Made by a program: the position numbers and the translations under genes
Part shown: one piece after another, positions 61,306 to 64,000 of the stretch
Position numbering within the stretch: the first letter of the stretch is position 1
Layout of the letters: every line of letters starts with the position of its first letter
From: Mucidula mucida
Lineage: Eukaryota; Basidiomycota; Agaricomycetes; Agaricales; Physalacriaceae
Direction: 5' to 3'
Assembly: GCA_015501055.1 (NCBI GenBank)
Contig: JADNYV010000165.1
Span: forward strand, 1 to 64,000
Length of the DNA: 64,000 bases
The notes under the pieces: model-generated
What the model saw: only the letters and a program-made list of their open reading frames with translations
What the model was told of the DNA's origin: nothing
Databases searched by the model: none

Positions 61306-61864
61306 AGTGGACAATTGTAGAGTGATAATGAACAAGCGCGCTGACTTTATACGTTTTCCAGGTAGGCTTGCGATGCGTCCATGAATTCACATGGATCGTC
61401 GACGAAGCACTAGTCAGAATTGGGCAATTGGAGCTCACTGCAGTACGCCGCCTTGTATGCGCCATGCAGACTCCGAGACGAGCTGGCCAACAACAAAGGC
61501 GGAAAATCGGCAAGAAAGCATATTTAGTCTGACCTTTTCGGTTCACAAAAGGCGCTTCACTAGAACGAGTCCCGAGATGTCCATGTCGATGCATCGATGC
61601 CGTTATTACGATGAAGACTATTCGCTTAATGATGTGGCGTACGTTTTACGGGGCCTGCGAGGGCTGGTTAGCTGGACTAAGCCGTATTAAATGAAGATAA
61701 CTAACTTGACGGACACCATAGTTAGCGTTGGCTGACGGACGTGCCGCTGTCGAAGAAAGAAAATTACATTCATGATGCCATGAGAAAACGCGCATTTCCA
61801 AGTCTGTGCTTAGCCATTCAGAAGAAAAGGTTTCGGAGTGCAAACTACCGAGGAATCCGTGCGA

Positions 61865-62359
61865 TATGATAACTTTTCGTGACTCATACTCACGTGGGTG
61901 TGACGGTAACGTTGATTCTGTCCAGCTGTGGCATGGTGACTATTTTGACACCTACTGCCGATGGAACGAGGGTCCATAGTTGGTCTTACCAAGTAAATCT
62001 CAGTGTTTCAAAGAGCAGATACGCACGAACCGCGATGTGAATCTGTTCGTTCGATGGAAGGCTAGGCTCAGGATCAGACGTTTACTCTACTAGCCGCCTG
62101 GACTGATATCTATTCGTGTCCGAGTAGTTCCCGAAGATGTCTACGGGGATCTAGTATCAGAACTGAATACAGTCATCGACAATGGAAGAACGCACATGAA
62201 TCGGGCGCCTTCAACATCACGGTTCTTCTAAACTCGCTCGCAGCGCCCTTAGCCAGTGGAGTTTGACGTCGCGTATCTCAATGCGCTCTATACGTTGTGC
62301 TCATAGCTAACCAATAGCTATCTGCCATATGCTTGGTATCGCTACGTTACAGCTTGCCA
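61865..62359. repeat. ~500-bp inverted repeat, right arm
   Basis: Inverted partner of 59207-59718. It starts in the upstream flank of metalloprotease gene 3 and ends 62 bp before the APH-like gene stop. Confidence 0.9.
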
Positions 62360-62420
62360 ACGTCCTTTCGTCAACACCTCTTCGTCCCACGAATTCCAGT
62401 CATATACAGTCATTACGGAC

Positions 62421-63798
62421 TCAATATGCGCCGCTTTTCGCGAGCACCTGGTCGAGGAAGTCTACCATCATCGCCGGACGGATTTCGACACAACCTGACT
62501 GACACGTTCGCTCTAGCGCGACCATAAGATCAGCTCTGTCACGCTGGGACCGCCAAAGAGCTGGCTGAGGAAAGCACAATTCGCACTCAGCCCGATAGGC
62601 CTGGCGAAGCTCGGGACAAGATGGATCTTCAGACTCCCACAGAAATTCGGGAGGAGTGGTCAAAGCCCACAGTGGCGCAGTACGGCTGCACTCCCAGTCC
62701 AATATTGTCAGCTGGGATGGATCGTCTGCTAAAACCATAATATTTCGACTATTGAGGTCAGCGTGTACTAGGACAAACGGGTGAGGGAGATCCCGGGGGT
62801 CGAGTCCGGGAAGATGAGAGACTAGTTGTGTGAGTCGGTCATAGACAGAGAGATAACCAGAAAGAAGGGATTTCCATCCTAGGCTATGTCTTCGCTTTGC
62901 CACGTCTTTTCCAGCTCCAGCTGGTGAGATATGGCCCATGCGCGTTCTCGGGCAATGCAAGCTAAGAGGTACTCGCGCTCTGTACTCCACGGGCCTGAAT
63001 CAAGAGAGAGATCTCGGGTGAAAAACCAAGGGGCGGAGGGAGGGAGCATTGGTCCAATGTCTATTCCGGAAGCACTGTTGGACGAAGGGTATATGCTGCC
63101 AATCCTGTCAAAGCGCGTTTGGGCAAGAGCAACGATGATCCTTGCGAGTGATCTGACAGCTATATGTTTGTCGGCGAAAGACATTGTTTGCCATCTTTTG
63201 TACAGTGTCATATCGCGGATCTACGAAGGAAATGAGTAATGACGATGTCAACCAAGAAAAGTACGCGACCTTTTCCATGATCATGAAGGGTGCGCGAGCC
63301 TCGTTCTGAGAAGTTGGTGTGTAATATAGAATAGTCGGAACTGGGATGTTGGTGTTTTGAGCTAACCAAGCGATTGTGGCGATCTAAGTGACAATCAGGG
63401 AAACACCTAGACTGACCGATTCAAAGACTACCTCAGATTCCATCTTGTGCATGCCACGATACTCGGCTCTGTCAAATGCAACGTGAACTACATAATTCGC
63501 TCCGCCATCGCACTGTGCAAAGTAGACCTAAGAGGCGTCAGTACATGCTTTGTTAAAGAGTATCGCGCTCACTCGATGGAATCCGCCTAGTAGATCAGAG
63601 TAGAAAGTCAGCAGTAGATCTAGCGAGGAATACAAGGGTTGGGCAACCTTCTGCCTTTATTGTCAGGCCAGTGCAGTGTAAACCCGTCACTGCAGAAATG
63701 GCTGTTGTGAGGCCCGCGATATTCAGGCGGGCAGTCAGATCTTGACTTCTTGCAGTACGTGAGGTTACTTCGAGTACCTCGGCGCTGGATGTGTACAT
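62421..63798 (-). CDS. APH-like phosphotransferase (aminoglycoside phosphotransferase fold)
   Basis: Exons fit at about 63798-63648, 63586-63573, 63527-63432, 63383-63270 and 63220-62421. The N-lobe reads KAEGGFHRVYFAQ, then VVHVAF, MESEIATIAWLAQNTNIPVP and FMIMEK. The catalytic loop is FVLVHADLNSRNIMV (HAD..N) and the metal site LTILDWE. These enzymes share the kinase fold; fungal members are abundant and of unknown substrate, and the name does not imply drug resistance. Near 62885 the frame shifts by 1 nt between LEKTWQSEDIA and GWKSLLSGYL, so the gene may be broken or misassembled. The second exon of 14 nt is unusually short but restores the frame. Confidence 0.7.
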
Positions 63799-64000
63799 GG
63801 TTGGGTGAGAGAGCGAAAGGCACGAGCGGTGCCTGAATATTGAACACGTCAAATGGAGCTAGAGGTACACTCCGCGTCGCGTCAACGATCCGCGATACAT
63901 CGCGATTCGATAGTAATGGAGCAATTGTTACGAATTTATTTTGACTACAGTACATCATTGAAAGTCTACAGGCCGTCGAGTGTTAAGTAATAGAATGTGA
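63799..64000. other. Upstream flank of the APH-like gene
   Basis: I see nothing specific in these 200 bp. They probably contain the promoter of the APH-like gene. Confidence 0.4.

Larger units (their letters stand above)
54310..61830. repeat. Three tandem units: M43 gene plus ~0.7-kb 5' flank
   Basis: Units lie at about 54310-56200, 56750-58680 and 60000-61830, all in the same orientation. They share coding exons, 3' flanks (the stretch at 54310-54420 matches 60011-60125) and upstream stretches (55800-56130, 58290-58620 and 61490-61770 are alike). The DAD3 relic and the left arm of the 500-bp inverted repeat lie between units 2 and 3. Confidence 0.8.

Noticed and set aside
62421..63798. Antibiotic resistance gene
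   Set aside because: The fold is shared with aminoglycoside phosphotransferases, but fungal members form large families with other, unknown substrates.

Overview
The window is nuclear DNA from a filamentous basidiomycete, most likely a mushroom-forming Agaricomycete. Genes are split by many introns of about 45-60 nt. The gene and transposon families are typical of that group: a KDZ/CxC2 transposase, a Ty3/gypsy relic, a DIRS-type tyrosine-recombinase retrotransposon, M43 metalloproteases, an F-box/LRR protein, a fungal seven-helix protein, APH-like kinases and MYND-type proteins.

Layout. 1-2716: 3' part of a KDZ transposase gene (+). 3181-about 6300: broken Ty3/gypsy element (-). 6490-19097: accessory region with two copies of a membrane-anchored kinase-like gene (7.0-8.4 kb broken, 15.9-17.4 kb intact), separated by a 5.55-kb DIRS element and a 244-bp MITE, and two MYND-type relics. 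19156-39912: a core of conserved genes: seven-helix protein (-), an uncertain ORF (-), enolase (-), dynactin p150 (-) head to head with raptor (+), then a full-length ABCA-type transporter (+). 40419-51500: a broken F-box gene, F-box debris and three broken kinase-like copies. 51700-64000: APH-like fragment, a five-repeat homeodomain-like gene (-), three tandem M43 metalloprotease genes (-; one broken, two apparently intact), a truncated DASH-subunit DAD3 relic, and an APH-like kinase gene (-).

Large-scale structure. About 5 kb left of the conserved core (6.9-17.5 kb) and about 5 kb right of it (44.4-49.4 kb) are inverted duplicates, each carrying two kinase-like genes. The DIRS element and MITE lie in the left arm only, and the right arm keeps the unoccupied site. 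A second inverted repeat of about 500 bp surrounds the third metalloprotease gene and cuts into DAD3.

How genes fit together. Dynactin p150 and raptor probably share one 118-bp promoter. Kinase-like copies B, C and E share a promoter motif (CACGTG plus a CCG-N-CGG palindrome). The metalloproteases are secreted enzymes multiplied by tandem duplication.

Caution. Many genes carry single 1-nt indels. One lies in a C run of raptor, an essential gene, so some of these breaks may be assembly errors. Exon boundaries were inferred by eye from splice consensus and family similarity. No alignment or database search was run.
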